In this document: positions 52,664-61,883 of the stretch, one piece after another
Position numbering within the stretch: position 1 is the first letter of the stretch
How the letters are laid out: each line of letters starts with the position of its first letter
Origin: Streptomyces griseicoloratus
Lineage (GTDB): Bacteria > Actinomycetota > Actinomycetes > Streptomycetales > Streptomycetaceae
Direction of reading: 5' to 3'
DNA: 64,000 nt
NCBI RefSeq assembly: GCF_014534645.1
Contig: NZ_JACVQF010000200.1
Location: 310,001 to 374,000 of the forward strand
The notes under the pieces: generated by a model
Told to the model about the DNA's origin: nothing
Databases searched by the model: none
The model's input: only the letters and a program-made list of their open reading frames with translations
Program-made: the position numbers and the translations under genes

Positions 52664-52698
52664 CCGCGAACGGCCGTTTGACTGCGAACAGCCGTTTG
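52663..52698. repeat. Tandem 18-bp repeat at amidohydrolase stop, LuxR operator candidate
   Basis: ACCGCGAACGGCCGTTTG (52663-52680) and ACTGCGAACAGCCGTTTG (52681-52698) are adjacent copies with two differences. The first holds the perfect palindrome AACGGCCGTT (52669-52678). The repeat begins at the last base of the stop codon and ends 14 bp before the LuxR start. Confidence 0.8.
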
Positions 52699-52712
52699 AT
52701 CATCCTGGCGGC

Positions 52713-53717
52713 ATGGGAACCGAGCGGAGCACGACCGATGTCCTGGACGCCGCCCTGCGGGTACGCCGGGCGGCGACGGAGACCTCGGGGCGGTCCGGCG
52801 GTGACGCCGGAGATGTGCTGGAGGCGTTGTCCGGCGTGATCGACTACGACCACGCCTCCCTGTCCCGCTGGGATCCGCTGCACCGGCGGCACGAGACGCT
52901 GGCGAGCAGCTATCCGCCCGACACCACGGCGTACATCGAGACACGGCTCCACGACGACCCGGTCTTCTCCTCGATCCGGCGCCGGGACGGGGGCCCGCTG
53001 TGGCTCCGGGACGTGCCGGGGCCCGTACGGCTGACCTCTCCCGGTTTCCGGGAGGAACTCCAGCCGCTGGGCATCGAGGACGGAGTGGCGCACTGCCTCT
53101 TCTCCCCGGACGGCAGGTACGTCGGCGTGCTGAACGTGAGCACGAGGCGGGTGCAGCAGCGGCGGCATCCGGCGCGGGCCGTGGTGCCGCTGCTCACGGA
53201 GTGCCTGGCGTGGGTCGCGGATCCGGTGACCGGAACGGGTGCGGACCCGGCGGCCGAGGCCGACGGGTCCGCGGCGGCGGTCTGCGCGGTGGCTCTGGCG
53301 GACGGCCCGCCGACCGCCCCGGCGCCGATCAGCGGGAGCGTTCCGCCCGAGCTGGCGGACGCCGACTCCCCGCTGACGAGGCTCGTACGGGACGCCGTGA
53401 CCCGCCGCTCGCTTCCCGTGACGCTCCTGGTCCCGCTGGAGGGGAGGCTGCTCGAACTGCGGCTGACGCGCCGGAACGCGTCGACCGTCGTCGTCTGCCG
53501 CGAGGTCGCCTGCCACGCCGGGCTGTCCCCGCGCGAACTCCAGGTCCTGGCCGAGCTCACCCACGGCCGTACCAACCGGGAGATCGCGGAGCGACTGTTC
53601 GTCACCCCCCGGACCGTCGCGACCCACATCGAGCACATCCTCACCAAGCTCACGCTGCCCAACCGGGCCGCCGCCGCGGGCCGCGCCGCCTCCTGGGGCG
53701 TCGAGCCCCCGCCGTGA
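52713..53717 (+). CDS. LuxR family regulator with GAF-like sensor
   Basis: 334 aa from ATG 52713. Residues about 30-170 look like a GAF-type sensor (VIDYDHASLSRWDPLHRRHETLASSYPP). The C-terminal LuxR helix-turn-helix is LSPRELQVLAELTHGRTNREIAERLFVTPRTVATHIEHILTKL. There is no receiver domain, so it is not a classical response regulator. The tandem palindromic repeat just upstream suggests self-control, and the amidohydrolase gene 50 bp upstream is a probable partner. Confidence 0.88.
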   Translation: MGTERSTTDVLDAALRVRRAATETSGRSGGDAGDVLEALSGVIDYDHASLSRWDPLHRRHETLASSYPPDTTAYIETRLHDDPVFSSIRRRDGGPLWLRDVPGPVRLTSPGFREELQPLGIEDGVAHCLFSPDGRYVGVLNVSTRRVQQRRHPARAVVPLLTECLAWVADPVTGTGADPAAEADGSAAAVCAVALADGPPTAPAPISGSVPPELADADSPLTRLVRDAVTRRSLPVTLLVPLEGRLLELRLTRRNASTVVVCREVACHAGLSPRELQVLAELTHGRTNREIAERLFVTPRTVATHIEHILTKLTLPNRAAAAGRAASWGVEPPP

Positions 53718-53913
53718 TCGCGGGGTGCCGGCGGAAGGTATTCCAGGTTGTTCGTGTGCAGCGGCAACGCCGAATGGCTGCCGGCCCCGGCGAAGCCAGC
53801 GGTGACCCGGCCGACCGCGCCCTGGTGGGCGCCCGGCGGCGGTCAGCCGCACCGACCTGGTCGTCCGGTCGAAGAGCCTGACCCGGCCGTGCCACCCGGC
53901 CGCCGCGCTCCGT

Positions 53914-54372
53914 TCACACGGATGCCGCGAGTGCTCCCCCGTGCTCTCGTACCGCGATCCGGGCCAGCTTCGTCAGCATCATGCCGTTGCGGACCGCGAC
54001 GAGGTAGTCCACGGGGAGACCGTGCATCCGGGTACCGGGCCCCCGCAGGGCGTGCCAGTCCAGGATGAACAGGGTGTGCTCGCCCCAGGGCAGCAGGTTC
54101 ATGGCGATGCGGGCCGCGCCGAAGGGGTCGGCCTTCGCCTCCAGCTCCAGCCGGCGCCGCGGTTCGCAGATGCGGACGACGCAGGTGTCGTCGAGGGTCA
54201 CGGGGCCGACCCCGACCCGGACCTGGAGGCGCGCGCCCACTTCGGGCCAGTGCGGGTCCGCCGCGAGGATCCGCTGGGTGCCCGACACCCATTCTCCGTA
54301 GCGGCGGCCGTCGGACAGCAGGTTCCAGACCTCGGCGGGTGAGCTCAGGATCAGACGGCGGTTCCTGGCCAT
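53914..54372 (-). CDS. SRPBCC (START-like) family protein
   Basis: 152 aa from ATG 54372, with GGAAGGAG 9 nt upstream; a longer frame to 54522 is basic shadow. SPAEVWNLLSDGRRYGEWVSGTQRILAADPHWPEVGARLQV is the typical first half of a polyketide-cyclase/START fold and RIAMNLLPWGEHTLFILDWHALRGPGTRMH the later strands. It probably binds a hydrophobic ligand. No function can be named. Confidence 0.82.
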   Translation of the reverse strand: MARNRRLILSSPAEVWNLLSDGRRYGEWVSGTQRILAADPHWPEVGARLQVRVGVGPVTLDDTCVVRICEPRRRLELEAKADPFGAARIAMNLLPWGEHTLFILDWHALRGPGTRMHGLPVDYLVAVRNGMMLTKLARIAVREHGGALAASV

Positions 54373-54512
54373 GCTGAAACGCTCCTTCCGGAGGCCTGCG
54401 GACAGGGGGCGGTGCCGGCGGCGTGAGCGTCCCGTTCCGGACCGCTCACCTGCCCGGCGTGCTCCCGACACTAGCCGCGCGGTACGCCTCGGGCACCCGC
54501 AGCCGCTGGGCT

Positions 54513-54529
54513 GACCCGCCATGCGGGTC
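54513..54529 (-). terminator. Small hairpin after GH127 gene
   Basis: GACCCGC (54513-54519) pairs with GCGGGTC (54523-54529) around CAT, 12 bp beyond the stop of the minus-strand GH127 gene. The 7-bp stem is short but well placed. Confidence 0.45.
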
Positions 54530-54540
54530 CCTGCGGCGGT

Positions 54541-56709
54541 TCAGTCGAATCGGGCGCGTTCGGCGGCCGCGACCACCTCCTCCCGTTCGGCCCGGCTCAG
54601 CAGGCCCTCGGCCAGCCACTGCCCGCTCAGCCGCCGCACCGCGCGGACCAGTTCGCCGTGCGAGGCGAAGGGTGACCGGGCCCAGAGCGCGTCCAGGAAG
54701 GTGCGCCCGCCGGCCGTGCGGCGGTTGGGGACGCCGGTCCTCTCGCCCCGGAAGACGATCTCCGGCTCCGACCGGCGGAAGTAGGCGTGGTACGGCGTGG
54801 TGTCACCGAGGTGGAACGGCGCCAGGGTCGTGCCGTCGAGGGTGAAGTGCAGGGGCTCGTTAGCCGGCCGGACCACGGCGGACAGATCGCCGCCGAGCGG
54901 GAGGCGGGAGTACAGCGAGACCTCGCGCAGTTCGCGTTCCCCGCTGTGGGCGGCGAGCAGCACGGGACCGTGGAAGAGGGACTGGACGTCCGGGTCGTCG
55001 GGCGCCTGCTCGACGCGCAGGCGCAGCGGCAGCGTCACGTCGACGACGTCGCCGGGCGACCACGTGCGGCGCAGGGAGAGGTAGGTGCCCGGCCTGGCCA
55101 CCCCGCCCCGGCGGGATCCGTTGACCTCGACCGTGAACCCGTCCCCGGCCCACGACGGCACGCGCAGCCGCAGGTCGAAGCGGCCGCCCCGGCCGCCTAT
55201 GGTGATGCGGCTGCTCCCCTCGTACGGGTAGCGGGTCTCCTGGGTGACGGTGAGACCGCGCTCCCGCCAGTGGAGGGTGGAGGCGAGGTACAGGTTGACG
55301 TAGAGCGCCCGGGCGTCGGCCGAGCGGAAGTACACCGACTCCTGGTACTTGGTGTGGTTCTCCATGCCGGTGCCGCCGCAGCAGGTGCCGGTGTTGCCGA
55401 ACTCGCGTCGGGTGCCGGGGCCCTGGCCGACGAAGTAGGTCACGAGCGGGGACCGGGTGCTGTGGGTGTCCTGGCGTGAGCCGAGGATGTGGTTGTACAG
55501 ACCGCGCTCGTAGAAGTCCATGTAGGCGGCGTCCGGCTCGTGCAGGAAGAGGTACCGGGTGAGCTTGAGCATGTTGTACGTGGCGCAGGTCTCGGCGTTG
55601 TTGTCGGCGAGGGTGGCGGCGATGGCGTCGCGGGCGCGGAACATCTCGCCCTGGCCGGTGCCGCCGAGGGCGTAGGTGTGGTGGCCCGTGACCATGTGCC
55701 AGAAGTTCTCCGCCGCCTCGCGGTACGGGGACGCCTCGGCCCGCGGGTCCTGGTCGTGGATGCGGAGGTAGCCGGAGAACTGCGGGATGTGCTGGTTGGC
55801 ATGCTTGCCGTCGAGTGTGTCCCGGCCGTCCGCGCAGTCCTTGAGCAGCTGGGTGTTGTCGAAGCAGCGTGCCGTGGTGAGGTACTCGGGCTTGCCCGTG
55901 AGCGCGTGCAGGTCGGCCATCACCTCGTTCATGCCGCCGTACTCGCCAGCGATGTAGATCGACCACATGCGGTCCAGCTGTTCGCGCGGCAGGCGGGAGA
56001 GGCGGCTGTGCACCCAGTCGCCCATGCCGGTGACGATCGTCAGGGCCTGGGCGCTGCCGGCGAGGGTGTGGGCGTCCAGCAGTCCTCTCATGATCTTGTG
56101 GCAGGTGTAGTACGGGGCCCAGATGGTGGGGTAGGTCGTGTACTGCTCCAGGAGCTCGAACTGGGTTTCCGGGTAGGCGGCGAGGAAGCCCGGGTGGCTG
56201 CCGGCGCCGGACGCGGCCAGCGCCGCCTGGCACTCGCCGAGGCCGGTCACGAGGTCGTCCAGCTTGTCGCGGAAGAAGGCGTCGCCCGTGCTCGCGTACG
56301 CCTGGGCGATCAGGGTGAGGAAGTGCCCCGCGTAGTGCCCGCGCAGGTTTCCGTCCTCGGTCTCCCAGCCGCCGGGGGCCTGGGCGCCGCGGGTGTCGAG
56401 CCCGGCGTTGGCGCGGAACACGGCGAGGATCCGGTCGGCGGGGTAGGCGCGGGCGTACGCGAGCATCAGGTCGCGCTTGTCGCGGAAGACACCGGCTCCG
56501 AGTTCCACGGCGTTCAGGGGGAAGGGGTGGGCGTTCCACGTCGCGGGGGCGGGCAGGGACCCGGCGGGTGCTGCCGACGACGCCGCCGCGGACGCCGCCG
56601 CGGCGCGTGCCGGGCCGGCGAGGGGCAGGGCGGTCAGCGCGGGGGCCGCGGCCAGTGCGGTCGTGGTGGCCAGGAGTCGGCGGCGTGAGAGAGGGCTCTG
56701 CTCGGTCAT
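54541..56709 (-). CDS. Secreted GH127 beta-L-arabinofuranosidase-like enzyme
   Basis: 722 aa. A twin-arginine signal (SRRRLLATTTALAAAPALTAL with AxA site near 36-38) exports it. The DUF1680/GH127 alpha-barrel carries E373-T-C375 and C443-C444, matching the Glu-Cys-Cys-Cys metal and nucleophile site known from HypBA1. It would release terminal L-arabinofuranose or a related sugar outside the cell. ATG 56709 has AAGGAG 9 nt upstream. It lies at the distal end of the ABC importer locus, probably in the same regulon. Confidence 0.9.
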   Translation of the reverse strand: MTEQSPLSRRRLLATTTALAAAPALTALPLAGPARAAAASAAASSAAPAGSLPAPATWNAHPFPLNAVELGAGVFRDKRDLMLAYARAYPADRILAVFRANAGLDTRGAQAPGGWETEDGNLRGHYAGHFLTLIAQAYASTGDAFFRDKLDDLVTGLGECQAALAASGAGSHPGFLAAYPETQFELLEQYTTYPTIWAPYYTCHKIMRGLLDAHTLAGSAQALTIVTGMGDWVHSRLSRLPREQLDRMWSIYIAGEYGGMNEVMADLHALTGKPEYLTTARCFDNTQLLKDCADGRDTLDGKHANQHIPQFSGYLRIHDQDPRAEASPYREAAENFWHMVTGHHTYALGGTGQGEMFRARDAIAATLADNNAETCATYNMLKLTRYLFLHEPDAAYMDFYERGLYNHILGSRQDTHSTRSPLVTYFVGQGPGTRREFGNTGTCCGGTGMENHTKYQESVYFRSADARALYVNLYLASTLHWRERGLTVTQETRYPYEGSSRITIGGRGGRFDLRLRVPSWAGDGFTVEVNGSRRGGVARPGTYLSLRRTWSPGDVVDVTLPLRLRVEQAPDDPDVQSLFHGPVLLAAHSGERELREVSLYSRLPLGGDLSAVVRPANEPLHFTLDGTTLAPFHLGDTTPYHAYFRRSEPEIVFRGERTGVPNRRTAGGRTFLDALWARSPFASHGELVRAVRRLSGQWLAEGLLSRAEREEVVAAAERARFD

Positions 56710-56812
56710 CGTGCGGCTCTCCTTCGGTGTAGGGGGACCCGGACGGACGGCCTGGGACGTGGCCGTCCGTCCGGGCGTTCACGGGGGTGCTGCGGGGGGC
56801 TCGTGGGGCCGC

Positions 56813-58984
56813 TCACTCCGTCACGGTCACCGTCGCCAGTGCCTGCCGGTCGGTGCCCGCCACCGTGCCGGTGACCGGGAAGGTGCCCGGCTGTGCGTAG
56901 CTCTCGGGGTCGACGGGATCCCAGTCCACGGCGATCCGGCTGTCCTTGGAGCCGTCGTTGTAGGTGGCGGTGACCGTGGGCGGCAGCGGGGGCGGCGTGC
57001 CCGCGCGGGTGCGGACGGACTCCTCGGCGAGGCTGGTGATCTGCACGGCGTCGCTGACGCGCACCCACACCGTCGCCGTCACCGGCAGCGACGTCTGCCA
57101 GGCGATGCCCGTGACCTCGACGCCGGTGCCGCCCTGGGACACCTGCTCCTCGGTGATCTCCGGCCAGACGACCGGTGTGCGCAGCAGGGAACCGTCGGCG
57201 TACCGGAGGGTGACCTCGCCGGGGAGTGCGGGGACGGTGCCCCGGGGCGTCGGAACGTGTGTCTCGCGGACGGATTCGGCGGGTTCGGCGTTCACCTTCC
57301 ACTCCTGGACGCCCAGGGACAGGCCGGGGTGGCCGGTGAGCAGCGCTCGGACCCGGGTGGTGGTGACCGGTTCGAAGGTGGTCGCGTTGTAGGTGTCGGC
57401 CTCGGTGCCGTAGTGGCTCGCGCCGTCGACGTCGCGCCAGCCCGACGCCGTCCCAGTACTGGATCTTCCAGGTGGCGGGCACCCCGACGCCGTCGGGGTC
57501 CCCGGGGGCGGCGTCGCGGAAGAAGTACATGTCGGAGCTGCTCACCCGCACCGGGTCGTCCCAGGTGTACTGCACCCACTGCGTGCCCTCCTCGGGCCAG
57601 CTGCCCCAGCGCGGGGTGTCGGCGGAGGACGCGGGTTCCTTGCCGTCGTTGACCGCGTCGACGGACTCCCAGCCCGAGGTGTGGGAGGCGGTGGGTTTCG
57701 CGAACGGTGCGAGGTTGAGTCCCAGGCGGCCTCGGAGAGGTACTGGGTGTAGCTGTTGGACCAGTTCTCCGGGTCACCCGGGTTGTCGGTGTACTTGCCG
57801 CTCCTGGAGACCTCGCCGGCCGAGACCCAGGGGCCGTACGAGTAGGCGGGGTCGCGCAGGTACTTGAGGTCCTCGGTGAACATGCCGACGGTGAGCGCGA
57901 TGGCGTTGTTGTAGCCGAGGACGCCCTCCATGGAGGTGGGGAACTGGTAGTCGCTGCCCGGGATGTCCGCGTCGAGGTGGTTGTAGCGCAGCAGCCACCA
58001 GCGGTAGTAGACGGACTTCTCGATGTTGTCGTCGGGCAGGTCGGTGTACGGCAGGTTCTCCGCCCACCACCGGTTGTAGGCGCGTACGTGGGTGCGGAAG
58101 GCGGCTGCCGCCCCCTCGCCGCGCACCTTGCGGTACTCCGTCAGCGAGTGAGGCAGTTCCTCGGTGACGAAGCCCAGCTGCACCTTCGCGGTCGCGCCGG
58201 CGCCGGCGGGGACGGTGAGCGTGCGTGTCAGCGCGCCGCCGTCGGGCCGCATGCCGTCGCCGGACAGGCGGGGGTAGACGGTGGTGAGGTCGTTCTTCGC
58301 CGAGACGGTTCCGGTCAGTTCGCGGCCGTCCGCCGTCGTGGTGTAGGGGGAGGCGGCGGTGAGGGCGAAACTGCGCTCCGCCGTACCCGAGTTGGTGATG
58401 GTGAGGCTGGTGACGGCCACGTTCTCGTGGGTGATGAACTTCGTCTGGACCACCCGCAGGCCGCCGCTGCCGTCCTCGGGCAGGAAGGTGCTCCTCCAGT
58501 GACTCGGGGTCTGCATGCGGGCCCCGACGTCCTCCTTCAGAGCGACGCGGCGGCCGTTCTCGCTGAGGGTGAGGGTGTACGCGGAGCGGTCGTCGATGCT
58601 CTCCCAGTACGCCGCCTTCCCGGCGAAGCCGAGCTCGGCCGGGTCGTGTTCCTTCATGAACACCGAGCGGCCCCGGGTCATCAGCCAGTCGCCGGAGGGG
58701 TCGGCGCCGCGCCGGGCGAGCATGCGGTCCATGAAGAAGTCGGTGCCGTCACCGTGCTGGAGGTCGGCCTCGTACTGGGCCTTCAGGGTGTGGTGGGTGC
58801 GGAATCCCGCGGGGAGGCCGGGGACGGGGTCGGCGGTGCCGGCGTAGACCGGGTAGCCGATCGCGGAGTTGGGCCGGGTGGGATCGTCCGCGGCGGCCGG
58901 GGTGGCCTGCGCCGTCGTGAGCAGCAGGCCGGCGGCGACGGCCAGGGCGAGGCCCGCCCGGCGCGCTCTTCGGTGGTCGTGCAC
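56813..58984 (-). pseudogene. Secreted glycoside hydrolase (MGH1-like) with carbohydrate-binding and Ig-like domains, broken by deletion and frameshift
   Basis: GTG 58984 (GGAGGC upstream) opens a signal peptide (LALAVAAGLLLTTAQATPAAA) and a catalytic domain of mannosylglycerate-hydrolase-like type up to about 57722 (NSYTQYLSEAAWDS). It then jumps in a new frame to a discoidin-like domain (NLAPFAKPTASHTSGWESVD, to about 57445), then shifts again near 57440-57450 into RDVDGASHYGTEADTY and two Big_4-like Ig repeats ending at 56813. The rest of the catalytic barrel is missing at the first junction, so the product is not functional. No clean single start rescues it. Confidence 0.85.
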
Positions 58985-59005
58985 GCTGCCTCCAGGGGTG
59001 GGGTG

Positions 59006-60937
59006 TCAGGTGCGGGCCGGGCCGGTGGCGGGCAGCCACACACGCATGGTGGAGGGGCCGCGGCTGGCCCGGGCGTGGTACGGGGTCAGCAGGAGCTCCG
59101 CCTCCCGCAGGCGGGGTTCGGGGGCGTCCGCCGGCGCGGTGTACGGCCAGGGCGCGTCCGTGACGCCGTCGACGAGCCGGCCCGCGACGACGACGCTACC
59201 GTCGCCCTCGGCCGCGTCCTGGGGCGGCACGGTCCCGTCGACGGCGACCGCGTCCACGTCCCGGTCGTCGGGCAGGTCCACGGACTCCAGGCACAGCACC
59301 AGCGGACCGCGTTCGACGGCGAGTTGTCCGCGCAGGGCGTCCACGCGCCGGTCCGCCGTGGTCCAGCGTGGCTCCATGGGCAGGTGGAGCCGTATCTCGT
59401 CGCCGGGGGCGAAGGTACGGGTCACCTCGACGGTGCCGGGTGCGGCGGGGCGGCGGTGCCCGTCCGGTTCGGTGACGTGGGCGCCGTGCGCCCAGGCGGG
59501 GACGCGCAGGGTGAGGGTCCAGGGCCGGCCGGTGGCCCGCGTGACGCGGAGCGTGATCCCGCCGTCGTACGGGTAACCGGTGCGCATCTCGACGCCGACC
59601 CGCCCGGACCGCGGCAGTTCGGTGTCGAGGTCCGCGTCGGCGTACTGGTGGATCTGCAGTCCGTCCGGGTCGCGGGTGGCCACGCAGGTGCCCAGCGTGG
59701 CCAGGGTGCGGGCCACGTTGGTGGGGCAGCAGGACACCGCGAACCAGGGGGCGCGCAGGCCGGCGGCGGCCCGGGGGCTCTGCGCGGCCGCGTCCGGCTC
59801 GGCGCCACGGCGTCGCTGGTGGAGGGTGTTGGCGTAGAAGAAGGAACGTCCGTCGTCCGCGGGTGAGGCGGCGACGACGTTGTACAGGGTGCGTTCCACC
59901 AGATCGGCGTAGCGTGGGTGCCCGGTGGCCAGGAGGAGGCGCTGGGCCAGCATGACGGAGGCCACGCCCGCGCAGGTCTCGGCGTAGGCCCGGTCCGGGG
60001 GCAGGACGAAGTCGTCGCCGAACGACTCGTCCATGTGGTGCGAGCCCATGCCGCCGGTGAGGTGGGTCCGGCGGGCGACCGTCGCCTCCCACTGCCGTAC
60101 GACCGCGGCGAGCAGTTCGTCGTCACCGCGTTCCACCGCCACGTCCACGGCACCCGCCGCGAGGTAGAGGGCCCGCACGGCGTGGCCCCGGAGGACGCCG
60201 GCCTCGCGGACGGGCGTGTCGTCCTGGAAGTAGGCGCGGCCGAAGGCGATGTCGGCGAGGGAGCGCCGGCCGCGCCGGTCGATGAAGAAGGCGGCCTGGT
60301 CGAGGTAGCGGGAGTCGCCGGTGAGCCGGGACAGTTCCACCAGGGCGGTCTCGATCTCGGGGTGGCCGCAGACCCGTTCGATGCCGCCCGGGCCGAAGAC
60401 GTCGCGGACGTGGTCGGCGGCGCGCACGGCGATCCGGGTGAGGGCTCCCTCGCCGCGGGCGCGGGCCTGGGCGATGCCTGCCTGGATCAGGTGGCCGTAG
60501 CAGTACAGTTCGTGGCCCCATTCGAGGTCGCTGTACCGGGCGGCCTGTCCGGGGCCGCCGAAGGCGGTGTTCAGATAGCCGTCGCCCGTCTGGGCGCCGG
60601 CGATGACGGCGGTGACCTCGTCGACGACGGCGTCCAGGGCGGTGTCGTCGCGGCGGCCCGCCTCCCACGCCATGGCCTCCAGGAGCTTGTAGACGTCGGA
60701 GTCGGCGAAGACCGGGCCGCGCCGGTCACGGTGGGCACGGCCCTCGGCGGCGGCTCGGAAGTTGTCGATCCAGCCGCACTTGCGCACCCAGGCCAGGCAG
60801 TGGTCGAGCGTGGCGGTGGCGTTGACGTGCTGTCGGTGCGCCCAGAAGCCGCCGGTCAGGCGCACCTCGTCCAGACCGAGGGGGCGCAGCCGGCCGCGGC
60901 CGGGCAGCAGCGGGGCGGGGCGGGAGGGCAGGGGCAT
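59006..60937 (-). CDS. Cytoplasmic GH127 beta-L-arabinofuranosidase
   Basis: 643 aa without a signal peptide, hence probably intracellular. N-terminal VRLTGGFWAHRQHVNATATLDHCL is the family opening. The metal and nucleophile residues E320-T-C322 and C403-C404 match HypBA1. YPYDGGITLRVTRATGRPWTLTLRVPAWA begins the C-terminal beta domains. It probably cleaves oligosaccharides brought in by the adjoining ABC permeases. It is placed between the permease genes (81 bp upstream) and the broken glycoside hydrolase gene. Confidence 0.92.
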   Translation of the reverse strand: MPLPSRPAPLLPGRGRLRPLGLDEVRLTGGFWAHRQHVNATATLDHCLAWVRKCGWIDNFRAAAEGRAHRDRRGPVFADSDVYKLLEAMAWEAGRRDDTALDAVVDEVTAVIAGAQTGDGYLNTAFGGPGQAARYSDLEWGHELYCYGHLIQAGIAQARARGEGALTRIAVRAADHVRDVFGPGGIERVCGHPEIETALVELSRLTGDSRYLDQAAFFIDRRGRRSLADIAFGRAYFQDDTPVREAGVLRGHAVRALYLAAGAVDVAVERGDDELLAAVVRQWEATVARRTHLTGGMGSHHMDESFGDDFVLPPDRAYAETCAGVASVMLAQRLLLATGHPRYADLVERTLYNVVAASPADDGRSFFYANTLHQRRRGAEPDAAAQSPRAAAGLRAPWFAVSCCPTNVARTLATLGTCVATRDPDGLQIHQYADADLDTELPRSGRVGVEMRTGYPYDGGITLRVTRATGRPWTLTLRVPAWAHGAHVTEPDGHRRPAAPGTVEVTRTFAPGDEIRLHLPMEPRWTTADRRVDALRGQLAVERGPLVLCLESVDLPDDRDVDAVAVDGTVPPQDAAEGDGSVVVAGRLVDGVTDAPWPYTAPADAPEPRLREAELLLTPYHARASRGPSTMRVWLPATGPART

Positions 60938-61018
60938 GCGGTGGGCCTTTCGCAGGGGGGCGGCGGACGTGCGCAGGGGAGCGGCTCGCCTGTGCGGAGG
61001 GCGGGAGGCGGGCCGGGG

Positions 61019-61870
61019 TCAGCCCTTGAGCGCGCCGGACATGAAGCCGCGTACGTAGTGCCGCTGGAGCAGCAGGAACAGCAGCAGGCACGGCACGGCG
61101 AGCACGGTGACACCGGCCTCGGTGGCGCCGTAGTCGATGGCGCCCATGCTCTGCTGGCGCAGCGTGGCGACGGCGAGCGGCAGCGGTGCCTTGGAGCTGT
61201 CGCTGATGAGGATCAGAGGGGCGATGAAGTCGTTCCAGGCGGCGAGGAAGGCGAACAGGCCGACGGTGATCAGTCCGGGCTTCACGGCCGGCGTCATGAT
61301 GCGGGCCAGCGCCCGGAAGGTGCCGCAGCCGTCGACGAGGGCGGACTCCTCCAGTTCCCTGGGCACCGCCTCGAAGGAGATGCGCATCATGAAGGTGGCG
61401 AACGGCAGCTGGAACACGGCGAGGACGAGGCTCAGGCCGATCAGTGAGTTCTGCATTCCGGCCATGCCGAGCAGGACGTACAGCGGGATGAGCAGGGTCG
61501 CGTACGGGACCATCAGGATCGCCAGGGTCAGCAGGAACAGCAGGTTCTTGCCGGGGAAGTCGAAGCGGGCGAAGGCGTAGCCGCCGAGCAGGGACACGGT
61601 CAGGGTGACGGCGACGGTGAGCAGGGAGACGACGGCGCTGTTGGCGAGGTAGCGCCACAGTCCGGCGTCGTACTCCAGCAGGGCGCGGTAGTTTCCCAGG
61701 CCGTAGCCGGAGTCCTGGGAGGTGCCCGGGGCCGGTGCGACCGACGCCCAGGCGGACCACAGCAGCGGGAAGAGGAACAGGACGGCCAGGCCGCCTGCGA
61801 GGACGTAGTAAGGGGTGCGGACCGGGCCGGTGGGACGGCCGGGGCCGCGCGGTGCGCTCGGGGATGCCAT
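61019..61870 (-). CDS. ABC sugar transporter permease, MalG type
   Basis: 283 aa with six membrane helices. The EAA loop, which contacts the ATPase, is EAVPRELEESALVDGCGTFRALARIMTP. The C-terminal end AVPCLLLFLLLQRHYVRGFMSGALKG is typical of MalG-type CUT1 permeases. Start ATG 61870 has AAGGA upstream. It lies 13 bp after the MalF-type gene and is cotranscribed. No ATPase gene is present; Streptomyces CUT1 systems usually share the MsiK ATPase. Confidence 0.95.
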   Translation of the reverse strand: MASPSAPRGPGRPTGPVRTPYYVLAGGLAVLFLFPLLWSAWASVAPAPGTSQDSGYGLGNYRALLEYDAGLWRYLANSAVVSLLTVAVTLTVSLLGGYAFARFDFPGKNLLFLLTLAILMVPYATLLIPLYVLLGMAGMQNSLIGLSLVLAVFQLPFATFMMRISFEAVPRELEESALVDGCGTFRALARIMTPAVKPGLITVGLFAFLAAWNDFIAPLILISDSSKAPLPLAVATLRQQSMGAIDYGATEAGVTVLAVPCLLLFLLLQRHYVRGFMSGALKG

Positions 61871-61883
61871 GGCGGCGGTTCCT

